DNA of 64,000 nt. It comes from an uncultured Draconibacterium sp. Lineage in GTDB: Bacteria > Bacteroidota > Bacteroidia > Bacteroidales > Prolixibacteraceae. A program made the translations under genes and the position numbers. This document shows, piece by piece, positions 10,270-18,197 of the stretch; the stretch's first letter is position 1, and each line of letters opens with the position of its first letter. The notes under the pieces are model-generated. The model was not told the DNA's origin, ran no database searches, and saw only the letters and a list, made by a program, of their open reading frames with translations. The DNA lies in NCBI RefSeq assembly GCF_963675585.1, contig NZ_OY776414.1:1529001-1593000 (forward strand), read 5' to 3'.

Positions 10270-10863
10270 TCAGTTTTGATTTTTTCTAAAAAAAAGCGAA
10301 AAAAGAAAAATTGACATGTCTTTAAATTCATCACGAAACAGCTTTAAAGCCTTTGAAATGTGCATTTCTACAGTTTTAACCGACATCTCTAATTTTTCGG
10401 CTATTTCTTTATTTTGCAGGCCATTAAATCTACTTTCGTTAAAAACTTCGGCACATTTTGGTGGTAATTTGTCAATGGTTTTTCTGATGCGATCATTGAT
10501 CTCAAATTCCAGAATACTTTTTTCGGAATACATAAAGAAATTTAGTTCTTCCTGTTTTAAACGCAAAAGCAGGTCGTCCTGAACATTTAATCGGGCCTTC
10601 TCTTTCTGAAAATGTTTAAAACATTTATTTTTTACTACAGTAAAAAGATATGCTGAGAATGAATTGTTTATTTGCAGTTTTGAACGGTTCTTCCAGAGTT
10701 CCAGAAAACAATCCTGAACAAAATCCTTTGCCAATTCCGGCTCGACAAATTTTTGAGCAAAAAGATACAGTCGCTGAAAATATTCCGAATACAGTTCCCG
10801 GAACGCGTCCACATCACCTTTTCTGATTCTTTCAAGAAGCTTATTTTCTAGTTTAGTTGGCAT
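10270..10863 (-). CDS. ECF RNA polymerase sigma factor
   Basis: A sigma-70 family extracytoplasmic-function factor that should direct transcription of the adjacent SusC/SusD genes. The ATG at 10863 gives 197 aa (MPTKLENKLLERIRKGD), the usual length. The frame is open to 10995, but the extra 44 residues are hydrophobic and Cys-rich, unlike the family. Sigma region 2 is visible (LYLFAQKFVEPELAKDFVQDC) and region 4 has a clear helix-turn-helix (LQNKEIAEKLEMSVKTVEMH). It is the first gene of the sigma-FecR-SusC-SusD unit. It resembles the Bacteroides RagA/SusC-linked sigma subgroup in its region 4 sequence. Confidence 0.94.
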   Translation of the reverse strand: MPTKLENKLLERIRKGDVDAFRELYSEYFQRLYLFAQKFVEPELAKDFVQDCFLELWKNRSKLQINNSFSAYLFTVVKNKCFKHFQKEKARLNVQDDLLLRLKQEELNFFMYSEKSILEFEINDRIRKTIDKLPPKCAEVFNESRFNGLQNKEIAEKLEMSVKTVEMHISKALKLFRDEFKDMSIFLFSLFFRKNQN

Positions 10864-11173
10864 AAAGTTGGAAAAAAATTCCGCGTGCAAGATATATATT
10901 TTGAATTGATAAAAACAAAACATTTCTACATGACACGGCGAAACAAAAAATCCTACCACCACATAAACACCTCTACTAAAAACACTTACAAACACACAAA
11001 AAGATTAAACAATACATAACGGACACATTACTACAGTTAAATCTTGAAAATGCGAAGCCAAGAATACCCCATATTTCATGATGAATCCAATTAAAAAATT
11101 ACATTTGTCCTCGAAAGCCACAAAATGATCCGTAATTTATTCAGAGAACGATTAATTTAAGTAAAATCGTTAT

Positions 11174-11998
11174 ATGAGTTCTATTAACTATAATTCAAAT
11201 TGGCGCAAAGTGGCGTCAACAATTTATAAAAAACCCACCGATTCTAAAATCTACGGTACCGTTGAGTTAGATGTAACCGATCTGGAAAAATACATTTCGA
11301 AGAGACGTAAGGAAGGTGTAAAAACCACTTTAACTTACATCTTGACTTTGATTGTTGGTCGTGCCATTCGGCAAGATGTTCCTGAATTAAACACCTACGT
11401 AAAACGCGGTAAAATTAAACAACGCGAACAAGTTGATGCCACGGTAAGTGTTTTGCTTCCCGGAGGAGAAATGGGTTCGGTAAAAGTTGAAAATGCAGAT
11501 CAACTCACCATAAAAGAGATAACTGATTTAATTGCAGGTAGAATTCGGGACTCGCGGAAAGGTTCTGAAAATGATACCATGCAATCAAAAGGAATGCTTG
11601 CATCTTTTCCCTGGCCTTTCAGAAAATGGCTTTTTAGATTGTACCGAACAATAACCATTGACTGGGGAATGTCGTTGCCCGGAATTGGTCTCGATTCAAA
11701 CAGTTTTGGTTCATACGTAATGTCTAATATCGGCACGGTTGGTTTAGATACCGGTTTTGGATCGCTGCTCCCTTCGTCAAACGTATCGTTTGTTATGGTA
11801 CTGGGTAATGTTGTAAAAAAGCCGGCTGTTGTAAACGACGAAATTGTACCCCGCCGTTTAATGTTGCTTGCAGCCACACTCGACCACAGGGTGGTTGATG
11901 GTTCGCATGGAGGAAGAATGTTCCGGACCATTAAATACCTGATTAAACATCCCGAAATTTTGGAAACCACACCCGACCCTTCAAAGGCAGCTTTTTAG
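11174..11998 (+). CDS. 2-oxoacid dehydrogenase E2-type acyltransferase catalytic core, no lipoyl domain
   Basis: A 274-aa protein that is only the catalytic (chloramphenicol-acetyltransferase fold) domain of dihydrolipoamide acyltransferases. The active-site motif DHRVVDG is present near residues 236-242, giving the catalytic His and Asp, and the preceding SYVMSNIGTVGLD block matches the E2 core. The usual N-terminal lipoyl domain and the peripheral-subunit-binding domain are absent; the protein starts directly with a short lead (SSINYNSNWRKVAS). It therefore cannot carry its own swinging arm. It may use lipoyl groups of another protein, act on a small-molecule acceptor, or be structural. A fused E1 gene lies 35 kb away (46583-48994) but nothing ties the two together. 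Confidence 0.85.
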   Translation: MSSINYNSNWRKVASTIYKKPTDSKIYGTVELDVTDLEKYISKRRKEGVKTTLTYILTLIVGRAIRQDVPELNTYVKRGKIKQREQVDATVSVLLPGGEMGSVKVENADQLTIKEITDLIAGRIRDSRKGSENDTMQSKGMLASFPWPFRKWLFRLYRTITIDWGMSLPGIGLDSNSFGSYVMSNIGTVGLDTGFGSLLPSSNVSFVMVLGNVVKKPAVVNDEIVPRRLMLLAATLDHRVVDGSHGGRMFRTIKYLIKHPEILETTPDPSKAAF

Positions 11999-12044
11999 TT
12001 TCTGATTGTTTAATTTCTGTTGCAAAACATATTGATTGAAATTT

Positions 12045-12064
12045 TTCCGTGTACGAACACGAAA
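12045..12064. promoter_or_regulatory. LacI-type operator in front of the regulator gene
   Basis: TTCCGTGTACGAACACGAAA, a near-perfect palindrome (CGTGT-ACGA-ACACG core). A nearly identical site is at 32149-32168 in front of uxaE. It lies just upstream of a -7 element (12080-12087), in the -33 region of that promoter, consistent with autoregulation by the LacI-type protein encoded next. Sequence and duplication are seen; the binding protein is inferred. Confidence 0.8.
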
Positions 12065-12079
12065 AATAAAAAAAATCCT

Positions 12080-12087
12080 TACTTTTG
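12080..12087 (+). promoter_or_regulatory. Bacteroidota -7 promoter element (TACTTTTG) for the lacI-type operon
   Basis: TACTTTTG matches the Bacteroidota consensus TAnnTTTG exactly. A clear TTG at -33 is missing; the operator at 12045-12064 occupies that position. The predicted start of transcription, around 12093, leaves about 45 bases before the likely translation start. Confidence 0.6.
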
Positions 12088-12135
12088 CTAGTATCACGCT
12101 TGTACAACTCAAGCTAACTAACTTTAAAACAGAAT

Positions 12136-13200
12136 ATTATCAAACAAAACATTCAAATAAGAATTAAAGATATTGCAGAAAGAGCAAAAGTATCAATTGG
12201 CACTGTCGACCGTGTACTTCACAACCGTGGAGAAGTAGCTCCTGCAACCCGTAAAAAGATTCTTCAAATTATTGAAGAACTTGATTATCAACCCAATATT
12301 CTTGCAAGTACTCTGGCATCAAAAAAGTCGGCTGTATTTGCAACCCTATTTCCTGAACCGCCTTCGAAAGAAGGATATTGGAGCAAACCCTTAAAAGGCG
12401 TTAAAAAGCGAATTTCGGAGTTGGGCCAATATGGCGTTCAAATTCAGTCGTTTACATTTGACCAAACCGACTCAAAAAATTTCGTCCATGAAACTGAACG
12501 AATAGTGGAATTACATCCCGACGGAGTTGTTTTGGCACCATTCTTTAAAAAGGAGTCGCTCGAGTTTATTAAAAAGCTTAAAAAACTTGAGATCCCTTTT
12601 GTATTTATCGATTCGGAAATAAAAGATGCAGGCCATTTGGGATACATTGGACAAGACTCTTACCAAAGTGGAATGGTTTCAGGAAAACTTCTTGATTTAT
12701 TGGTTCAGGAAGGAAATATTCTTGTTGTTCATTTTGCAAAAGAAATGGACAATCAAAACCACCTTGTTCAGCGCGAAAAAGGGTTTTACGACTGGTACAA
12801 GAAAAAAGAAGGTAACATTCACGAAATATTTACCACCGATGTACCCGACACCAACGACGCAAAGTGGATGATGAAAATCGAATCAAAAATCAGGGAGAAG
12901 AACATAAGGGGAATTTTTGTTACCAACTCGAAAGTTTTTCACATTGGCCAGTTGCTCGAAAAATTAAATCTGAAGCACATTAAAGTGATCGGGCACGATT
13001 TACTAAAGGAAAACGTAGAATGTTTGAAGAACGATTTGGTGCAATTTTTAATCTGCCAGCGTCCTGAAGAACAAGGATATAACTCTGTAAATAAATTATT
13101 TAGAAGCGTTGTTCAAAAACGTGAAATCGCCAAACGAAATTACACCTCGATTGACATTGTAACCAAAGAAAATATCGATTACTACAAAGAATTTAAATAA
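12136..13200 (+). CDS. LacI-family transcriptional regulator with a non-canonical start codon
   Basis: A cytoplasmic sugar-responsive DNA-binding protein. The frame contains a complete N-terminal LacI helix-turn-helix (IRIKDIAERAKVSIGTVDRV, then the hinge region DYQPNILASTLASKKS) and a periplasmic-binding-protein-like effector domain (VFIDSEIKDAGHLGYIGQDS). No ATG, GTG or TTG occurs in frame between the stop at 12115-12117 and the DNA-binding domain. The first in-frame TTG, at 12421, would remove the whole helix-turn-helix. Homologues usually begin 3-8 residues before IRIKDIA, which fits ATT at 12136 or ATC at 12139 (next codons AAA CAA AAC). I give 12136, 354 aa. The gene ends 7 bases before the SDR gene, so it leads the operon. 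Alternatives: a lost start codon, or a sequencing error. Confidence 0.85.
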   Translation: MIKQNIQIRIKDIAERAKVSIGTVDRVLHNRGEVAPATRKKILQIIEELDYQPNILASTLASKKSAVFATLFPEPPSKEGYWSKPLKGVKKRISELGQYGVQIQSFTFDQTDSKNFVHETERIVELHPDGVVLAPFFKKESLEFIKKLKKLEIPFVFIDSEIKDAGHLGYIGQDSYQSGMVSGKLLDLLVQEGNILVVHFAKEMDNQNHLVQREKGFYDWYKKKEGNIHEIFTTDVPDTNDAKWMMKIESKIREKNIRGIFVTNSKVFHIGQLLEKLNLKHIKVIGHDLLKENVECLKNDLVQFLICQRPEEQGYNSVNKLFRSVVQKREIAKRNYTSIDIVTKENIDYYKEFK

Positions 13201-13207
13201 AACTAAT

Positions 13208-14059
13208 ATGCAAGCATTATCATTCAACGACTTAAACGGCAAAGTATGTGTAATAACAGGCGGTGCCGGTGTTTTAGGAAGCGCCATGGTGAAAGCCATT
13301 GCCTCGGTAGGTACCAAAATTGCCATTGCCGACATCAATAAAGAAGTAGCCGATAAAGTGGCTGCAGAAATCGCTGCAGAATCGGGTGCCACAGTAATTG
13401 GAATTGAAGCCAATGTACTTGATAAAGCTTCACTTGAAAAAGCGAAAGCCGAAATTAACCAGAAACTTGGCGAAATTGATATTCTCATAAACGGTGCAGG
13501 CGGTAATAGTCCGCAAGCTACAACAAAAGTGGAAGTAATGACCGAAGACAACATGGACAAACTGGAAGATACTTTCTATGGTTTGGAGATGGAAGGTTTC
13601 GACAAAGTGTTTGCTTTAAACTTTAAAGGTACATTATTACCCACAATGGTTTTCACCACCGACATGCTCAAAAACAAAAAAGGAGTTGTGTTAAATGTTT
13701 CATCAATGAACTCGTATAAACCATTGACAAAAATTCCGGCTTATTCTGCTGCCAAAGCATCTATAAATAATTTTACCGAATGGCTGTCGGTTCATTTGGC
13801 AAAAGTTGGGATACGTGTAAATGCGATTGCTCCCGGATTTTTCATCACACATCAAAACCGTTTTTTGGTTATGGATGAAAAAACAGGAAACTATAGTCCT
13901 CGCGGACAAAAAATTGTAGACAATACGCCAATGGGTAAATTTGGTGAACCCGAAGATCTTCAGGGTGCCACCTTATTTCTTATTTCCGATGTATCTAATT
14001 TTATTACCGGTATTGTAATCCCGGTTGATGGCGGATACAGCGCTTTTGGCGGAGTTTAA
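13208..14059 (+). CDS. uxuB: SDR oxidoreductase, probable D-fructuronate reductase (D-mannonate oxidoreductase)
   Basis: A cytoplasmic NAD(P)-dependent short-chain dehydrogenase of 283 aa. The Rossmann glycine motif GGAGVLG is at about residues 18-24, the NAG-like block is INGAGG, and the catalytic Ser (NVSSMNS) and YSAAK Tyr/Lys follow. The long, specific middle part (LEDTFYGLEMEGFDKVFALN) and the C-terminus (TGIVIPVDGGYSAFGGV) resemble the Bacillus YjmF/UxuB type that reduces fructuronate to mannonate. This fits the hexuronate genes uxaC and uxaE in the co-regulated minus-strand operon. It starts 7 bases after the LacI-type gene. The substrate assignment is by family resemblance and context. 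Confidence 0.75.
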   Translation: MQALSFNDLNGKVCVITGGAGVLGSAMVKAIASVGTKIAIADINKEVADKVAAEIAAESGATVIGIEANVLDKASLEKAKAEINQKLGEIDILINGAGGNSPQATTKVEVMTEDNMDKLEDTFYGLEMEGFDKVFALNFKGTLLPTMVFTTDMLKNKKGVVLNVSSMNSYKPLTKIPAYSAAKASINNFTEWLSVHLAKVGIRVNAIAPGFFITHQNRFLVMDEKTGNYSPRGQKIVDNTPMGKFGEPEDLQGATLFLISDVSNFITGIVIPVDGGYSAFGGV

Positions 14060-14095
14060 ACCACAAAAAAACCTAAATTCTAACACTTACAAAAA

Positions 14096-15496
14096 ATGAA
14101 AAGAAGAGACTTTCTAACCACAAGTGCCGGTGCTGCAGTTGGAGCTACTGTATTGTCAAATCCGGTTCATGCCGCTGTTTCGAATGCTTCTAAACGAAGA
14201 ATTGCCTTGGTAGGCACCGGAGTGCGGGGAACCTCGTTCTGGGGAAAAAGAATCGTTGAAAACTATGGCGATATAACCGAATTTGTTGGACTTTGCGATA
14301 TTAATCCTGGTCGCCTGGAACTGGCAAAAAAATACATGGGCGTTAATTGCCCGGTTTATACCGATTTCGACAAAATGATAGCAGAAACCAAACCTGAATT
14401 GGTTATGGTGACTACCATGGACTCTACACATCATATATACATTATCCGGGCTTTGGAACTGGGAGTTGATGTATTAACCGAAAAACCATTAACCACCGAC
14501 GAAGTTAAGGCGCAAGCCATTATAGATGCTGAAAAAAGGACAGGTAGAAAAGTTATTGTAGGATTCAATTATCGATACGGAACGTTATTTAGCGCGATAA
14601 AAGAACAGCTGGCAAAAAAACCAACAGGCCAGATAACTTCTGTCGATTTTCACTGGTATTTGAATACATTTCACGGAGCATCCTATTTTCGCCGCTGGCA
14701 TGGTGAGCGCGATAAAGGTGGAACTTTGCTGGTACACAAAGCTACTCACCACTTCGATCTGTTAAACTGGCTGATCGACTCCGATCCGGTTGAAGTAGTT
14801 GCTTATGGCGACCTGGAACATTACGGAAAGAACAATAAATTCCGCGGAGCAAACTGCCGTACTTGTGCTTACACCGATAAATGCCAGTATTATTGGGACA
14901 TAACCAAAGACGAACGTTCGTATCAATTGTATGTTGAAAACGAAAAATACGATGGATACATCAGGGACAATTGTTTGTGGCGTAACGATGTTGACATTTA
15001 TGATAAAATGGCCGTTCAAATAAAATATGCCAATAATGTACAAGTGAGTTACTCACTAACTACCTACTCTCCTTATGAAGGTTGGCGAATTACATTCAAC
15101 GGCAAAAACGGACGACTTGAATCGTGGGAGGATATTCCATGGAGAAGAAATGAGAAAGTCGATCAGGCTGCTCTTCATGCGGCTGAAATGAATCAGGATG
15201 CAGGAGGCGATGTGCGTTATGATGAGATCTTTTTCCAGGAGAATTTTACAAAAGACTACGAAATGATTAAGGTTGAATCAACCAAAGGTGGTCATGGCGG
15301 TGGCGATAACCGTTTGCAGGATAAAATTTTCAGAACACCGGATATGGCTGATCCATACAAACACGCAGCCGGTTTGCGCGATGGAGTAATGTCGGCAATA
15401 ATCGGAATTGCAGCCCGTAAGTCAATCGAAGAAAAACGACCAGTTAAAATAGAAGAACTAACAAGTATAGTACCTCACCCAACCAGAGGAGCTTAA
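14096..15496 (+). CDS. Tat-exported Gfo/Idh/MocA family oxidoreductase
   Basis: A predicted NAD(P)-dependent sugar or glycoside oxidoreductase of 466 aa with a twin-arginine signal (KRRDFLTTSAGAAVGA, ending near VHAA), so it should act in the periplasm. The Rossmann motif VGTGVRG, the EKPL motif and the (V)GFNYRYG block are those of the family. A Cys-rich stretch around residues 254-265 (NCRTCAYTDKC) is unusual for the general family and may bind a metal or form disulfides outside the cytoplasm. Such exported members often remain bound to their cofactor. It follows the SDR by 36 bases and is separated from the next gene by a hairpin at 15504-15527. The substrate is unknown; a glycoside or uronate derivative is plausible from context. 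Confidence 0.85.
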   Translation: MKRRDFLTTSAGAAVGATVLSNPVHAAVSNASKRRIALVGTGVRGTSFWGKRIVENYGDITEFVGLCDINPGRLELAKKYMGVNCPVYTDFDKMIAETKPELVMVTTMDSTHHIYIIRALELGVDVLTEKPLTTDEVKAQAIIDAEKRTGRKVIVGFNYRYGTLFSAIKEQLAKKPTGQITSVDFHWYLNTFHGASYFRRWHGERDKGGTLLVHKATHHFDLLNWLIDSDPVEVVAYGDLEHYGKNNKFRGANCRTCAYTDKCQYYWDITKDERSYQLYVENEKYDGYIRDNCLWRNDVDIYDKMAVQIKYANNVQVSYSLTTYSPYEGWRITFNGKNGRLESWEDIPWRRNEKVDQAALHAAEMNQDAGGDVRYDEIFFQENFTKDYEMIKVESTKGGHGGGDNRLQDKIFRTPDMADPYKHAAGLRDGVMSAIIGIAARKSIEEKRPVKIEELTSIVPHPTRGA

Positions 15497-15503
15497 AAAA
15501 AAA

Positions 15504-15527
15504 TAAGCCAGATTGTTATCTGGCTTA
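15504..15527 (+). terminator. Hairpin after the exported Gfo/Idh gene
   Basis: A perfect 10-bp stem (TAAGCCAGAT / ATCTGGCTTA) with a TGTT loop, followed by a short T-containing tract (ATTTTC). It is 8 bases past the stop. The short T-tract suggests partial termination, which would make the downstream genes depend partly on a second promoter. Confidence 0.65.
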
Positions 15528-15535
15528 ATTTTCGC

Positions 15536-15557
15536 ACGTTACCGTTAACGCTAACGT
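15536..15557. promoter_or_regulatory. 22-bp imperfect palindrome before the PfkB kinase gene (possible operator)
   Basis: ACGTTACCGTT and AACGCTAACGT form a palindrome centred on GTTAAC with a single mismatched pair. It lies between the hairpin at 15504-15527 and the kinase gene, and a TTATTTTG sequence (15562-15569) resembling a -7 element follows at once. This arrangement suggests an internal promoter with its own operator, different in sequence from the CGTGTACG site. The palindrome is visible; its function is inference. Confidence 0.5.
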
Positions 15558-15694
15558 ACTTTATTTTGAAGAATAATTAGTTAAAGAATTATAAGAAGTA
15601 TGGATTGGAAAACTAAAGCTTATTTATTTGCGTAGTAAATAAGATAGTTAACCGGTGTGATGTAAAATTGAAAACAAATCAAAAAAATAGAACA

Positions 15695-16774
15695 ATGAGT
15701 ATTGAATTAAAACAAAATTGTAAATATGCGATGTTGGTTCCAACCAGCATGGGAACCAGAATTACCCCTGAAAACGGACAACCCGTTCACTCCAGCGATA
15801 AATTTACATTATATGCAACCAGTGCTGAAACAAATGTGGCCAGCATTTCGTCGTATTTAGGTTTACCGGTAAAGGTGCTAACAACCTTTGTAAAAGGAAG
15901 TCCGATTGCTCAGTTTATCAAAAGCAACCTAAAAGCCCGCCATATGGACTACGAAGGTCCGGAAGTAGAACAAGGTGATCCGTGGGGTTATCGTCACCAG
16001 ATTAATATCGCCGACAGTGGTTACGGTTCGCGTGGGCCTCGTGTATTTAACGATCGTGCCGGCGAAGTTGGACGTACCTTAAACGCCAAAGATTTTGATT
16101 TGGAAAGAATTTTTGGAGAAGAAGGAGTTCAAATCGTACATCTTTCAGGTTTAATTGGTGCTCTTTCTCCTGAAACCACACAGTTCTGTCTTGAAATTGC
16201 CAGAGCTGCAAAAAAACACGGCACTAAAATTTCTTTCGATTTAAATCACAGAGCTTCGTTTTGGAAAGGTCGTGAAGAACAATTGCGCAAAGATTTTACA
16301 GAAATCGCTTCAGTTTCTGATATACTTATTGGTAACGAAGAAGATTTCCAGTTGTGTTTTGGCATTGAAGGACCAGCTGCCGGAGGCGAAGGACTAAAAG
16401 CAAAAATTGATGGTTTTAAAGGTTTAATAAACCGTGTAAAAGAAGCGTTTCCTAATGCTTCCGTTTTTGCAACCACACTTCGCGAAGTAATCAGTGTAAA
16501 TGAACATTTATGGGGAGCCATAATGTTGGATGGAGAAAACTGGCATGTTGTTGAGCCCCGAAAAATTACAGTGCTCGACCGAATTGGTGGAGGCGATGGT
16601 TTTGTGGGAGGAATGCTCTACGGTATACTTAAAAACTGGGATGCCGAAAAATGGCCTCAGTTTGGCTGGGCTACAGGAGCAATGGCAACCACCTTTTTAA
16701 CCGACTATGCGCAACCTGCCGACGAAGATCAGGTATGGAGCATCTGGGGCGGAAATGCACGGGTAAAACGATAG
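15695..16774 (+). CDS. PfkB-family sugar (acid) kinase
   Basis: A cytoplasmic ATP-dependent kinase of 359 aa. The ATG at 15695 (MSIELKQN) is preferred over the TTG at 15668. The PfkB C-terminal signature is present as DRIGGGDGFVGG with the catalytic Asp, and an IGNEEDF block as in 2-keto-3-deoxygluconate kinases. It is a clear paralogue of the KdgK-type kinase at 28085-29185: both share IGNEEDF, FATTLR/IATTLR, and a C-terminal GG-ARV-R ending. Having a second KdgK-like kinase in the co-regulated cluster suggests a different substrate. I propose gluconate or another aldonate feeding Gnd, but 2-keto-3-deoxygluconate is also possible. It is followed by the LarA-type gene after 96 bases. Confidence 0.85.
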   Translation: MSIELKQNCKYAMLVPTSMGTRITPENGQPVHSSDKFTLYATSAETNVASISSYLGLPVKVLTTFVKGSPIAQFIKSNLKARHMDYEGPEVEQGDPWGYRHQINIADSGYGSRGPRVFNDRAGEVGRTLNAKDFDLERIFGEEGVQIVHLSGLIGALSPETTQFCLEIARAAKKHGTKISFDLNHRASFWKGREEQLRKDFTEIASVSDILIGNEEDFQLCFGIEGPAAGGEGLKAKIDGFKGLINRVKEAFPNASVFATTLREVISVNEHLWGAIMLDGENWHVVEPRKITVLDRIGGGDGFVGGMLYGILKNWDAEKWPQFGWATGAMATTFLTDYAQPADEDQVWSIWGGNARVKR

Positions 16775-16870
16775 ATTTTCCAAATCTGACGTAATCCGGT
16801 ATTCTAGCTGACAGATGATAAAATTCAAATTAAAAGTCGGGCAGCAGCCCTTTATTTTAAAAATTACAAA

Positions 16871-18157
16871 ATGTTATATTACGAAATAGGTTCAACCGAA
16901 ACAGCGCTAAAAGCTGAAGACCTGAGATACGGATTGTTTGTTGCTTTAAAAAAATTAGGCAATAAACAGAAGGTATTGGCTATTCCTCCTGATTATACTC
17001 GTTTGCCTTCGCGCGCAGGAGAATTGACAGAATATGCATGGGAGTATTACAAAGAAAAACTGACCGATGTACTTCCTGCGCTTGGTACGCATTCACCTAT
17101 GACAATGGAACAAATAAGCCATATGTTTGGAAAAATGCCGACTGACTTGTTTCGCGAACACGATTGGAGAAATGATGTAATTACGCTGGGTACCGTGCCT
17201 GCTGAATTTGTAAAGGAAGTTTCGGAAGGAGCTTGTGATTATACATGGCCGGCACAGGTAAATAAATTATTGGTTGAAGGAAATTTCGACCTGATTCTTT
17301 CCATTGGCCAGGTGGTACCACACGAAGTAGTAGGAATGGCCAACTACAACAAAAACATTTTTGTTGGAACCGGTGGTTCTGAGGGAATTAATAAAAGCCA
17401 CTACATTGGAGCTGCCTATGGAATGGAAAAAATGATGGGTAGAGCTGATACTCCTGTGCGTAAAGTTTTTAATTACGCATCAGAAAATTTCTCGAACCAC
17501 CTTCCCATATTATACATACAAACCGTTGTTGGCTTAAACAAACAAGGCAAGTTACAAACGTACGGATTGTTTATTGGCGACGATTTTGAAGTATTCGACA
17601 AAGCAGCAAAACTCTCGTTGCAGGTAAATTTTGAAATGCTCGACAAACCAATTAAAAAGGCTGTTGTCTGGCTCGATCCTACCGAATTTAAAAGCACATG
17701 GCTGGGTAACAAAAGTATTTACCGTACACGAATGGCTTTGGCCGATGACGGTGAACTAATTGTACTTGCACCGGCATTAAAAGAATTTGGAGAAGACAAG
17801 CAAATTGATAAACTGATACGTAAATATGGTTATTTTGGAACACCTCACACCTTAAAAATGGTGAGCGAAAACGAAGAATTACAGAATAACCTTGGAGCAG
17901 CTGCTCACCTTATTCACGGTTCTTCCGAGGGTCGTTTCAGCATAACATATTGTCCGGGAAAAGGCGAAGAAAACCTTACACAAAAAGAAATAGAAAGTGT
18001 TGGTTTTAAGTATGCCGACTACGATGAAATGACCGCAAAATACAATCCGAAAAAGCTGAAAGATGGATACAATACCTTACCCGATGGTGAAGAAATCTTT
18101 TATATTTCAAATCCAGCCATTGGACTTTGGGCCTTTAAGGATCGGTTTGAGTATTAA
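16871..18157 (+). CDS. LarA-type (DUF2088) nickel-pincer racemase/epimerase homologue
   Basis: A 428-aa member of the lactate racemase superfamily, whose studied members use a nickel pincer nucleotide to racemise or epimerise 2-hydroxyacids. Relative to Lactiplantibacillus LarA (His108, His174, Lys184, His200, from memory), this protein has His74 in GTHSPMT, His151 in VVPHEVVG, Lys161 in NYNKN and His177 in NKSHYIG. The spacings 151-161-177 equal 174-184-200 exactly, so the cofactor lysine and nickel/acid-base histidines appear intact. The family motif PPDYTRLPSR is also present. The maturation genes larB, larC and larE are not in the window. Between a sugar kinase and sugar-acid dehydrogenases, it is more likely an aldonate 2-epimerase (for example mannonate/gluconate) than a lactate racemase; this is inference. 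Confidence 0.85.
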   Translation: MLYYEIGSTETALKAEDLRYGLFVALKKLGNKQKVLAIPPDYTRLPSRAGELTEYAWEYYKEKLTDVLPALGTHSPMTMEQISHMFGKMPTDLFREHDWRNDVITLGTVPAEFVKEVSEGACDYTWPAQVNKLLVEGNFDLILSIGQVVPHEVVGMANYNKNIFVGTGGSEGINKSHYIGAAYGMEKMMGRADTPVRKVFNYASENFSNHLPILYIQTVVGLNKQGKLQTYGLFIGDDFEVFDKAAKLSLQVNFEMLDKPIKKAVVWLDPTEFKSTWLGNKSIYRTRMALADDGELIVLAPALKEFGEDKQIDKLIRKYGYFGTPHTLKMVSENEELQNNLGAAAHLIHGSSEGRFSITYCPGKGEENLTQKEIESVGFKYADYDEMTAKYNPKKLKDGYNTLPDGEEIFYISNPAIGLWAFKDRFEY

Positions 18158-18197
18158 ATAACTGTTTAATAGAATAAAATTCAATTCATTTATAAGA

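Noticed and set aside
12421-13200. Truncated regulator starting at TTG 12421
   Set aside because: The same frame continues upstream through a complete LacI helix-turn-helix, so the 12421 start would delete the DNA-binding domain.
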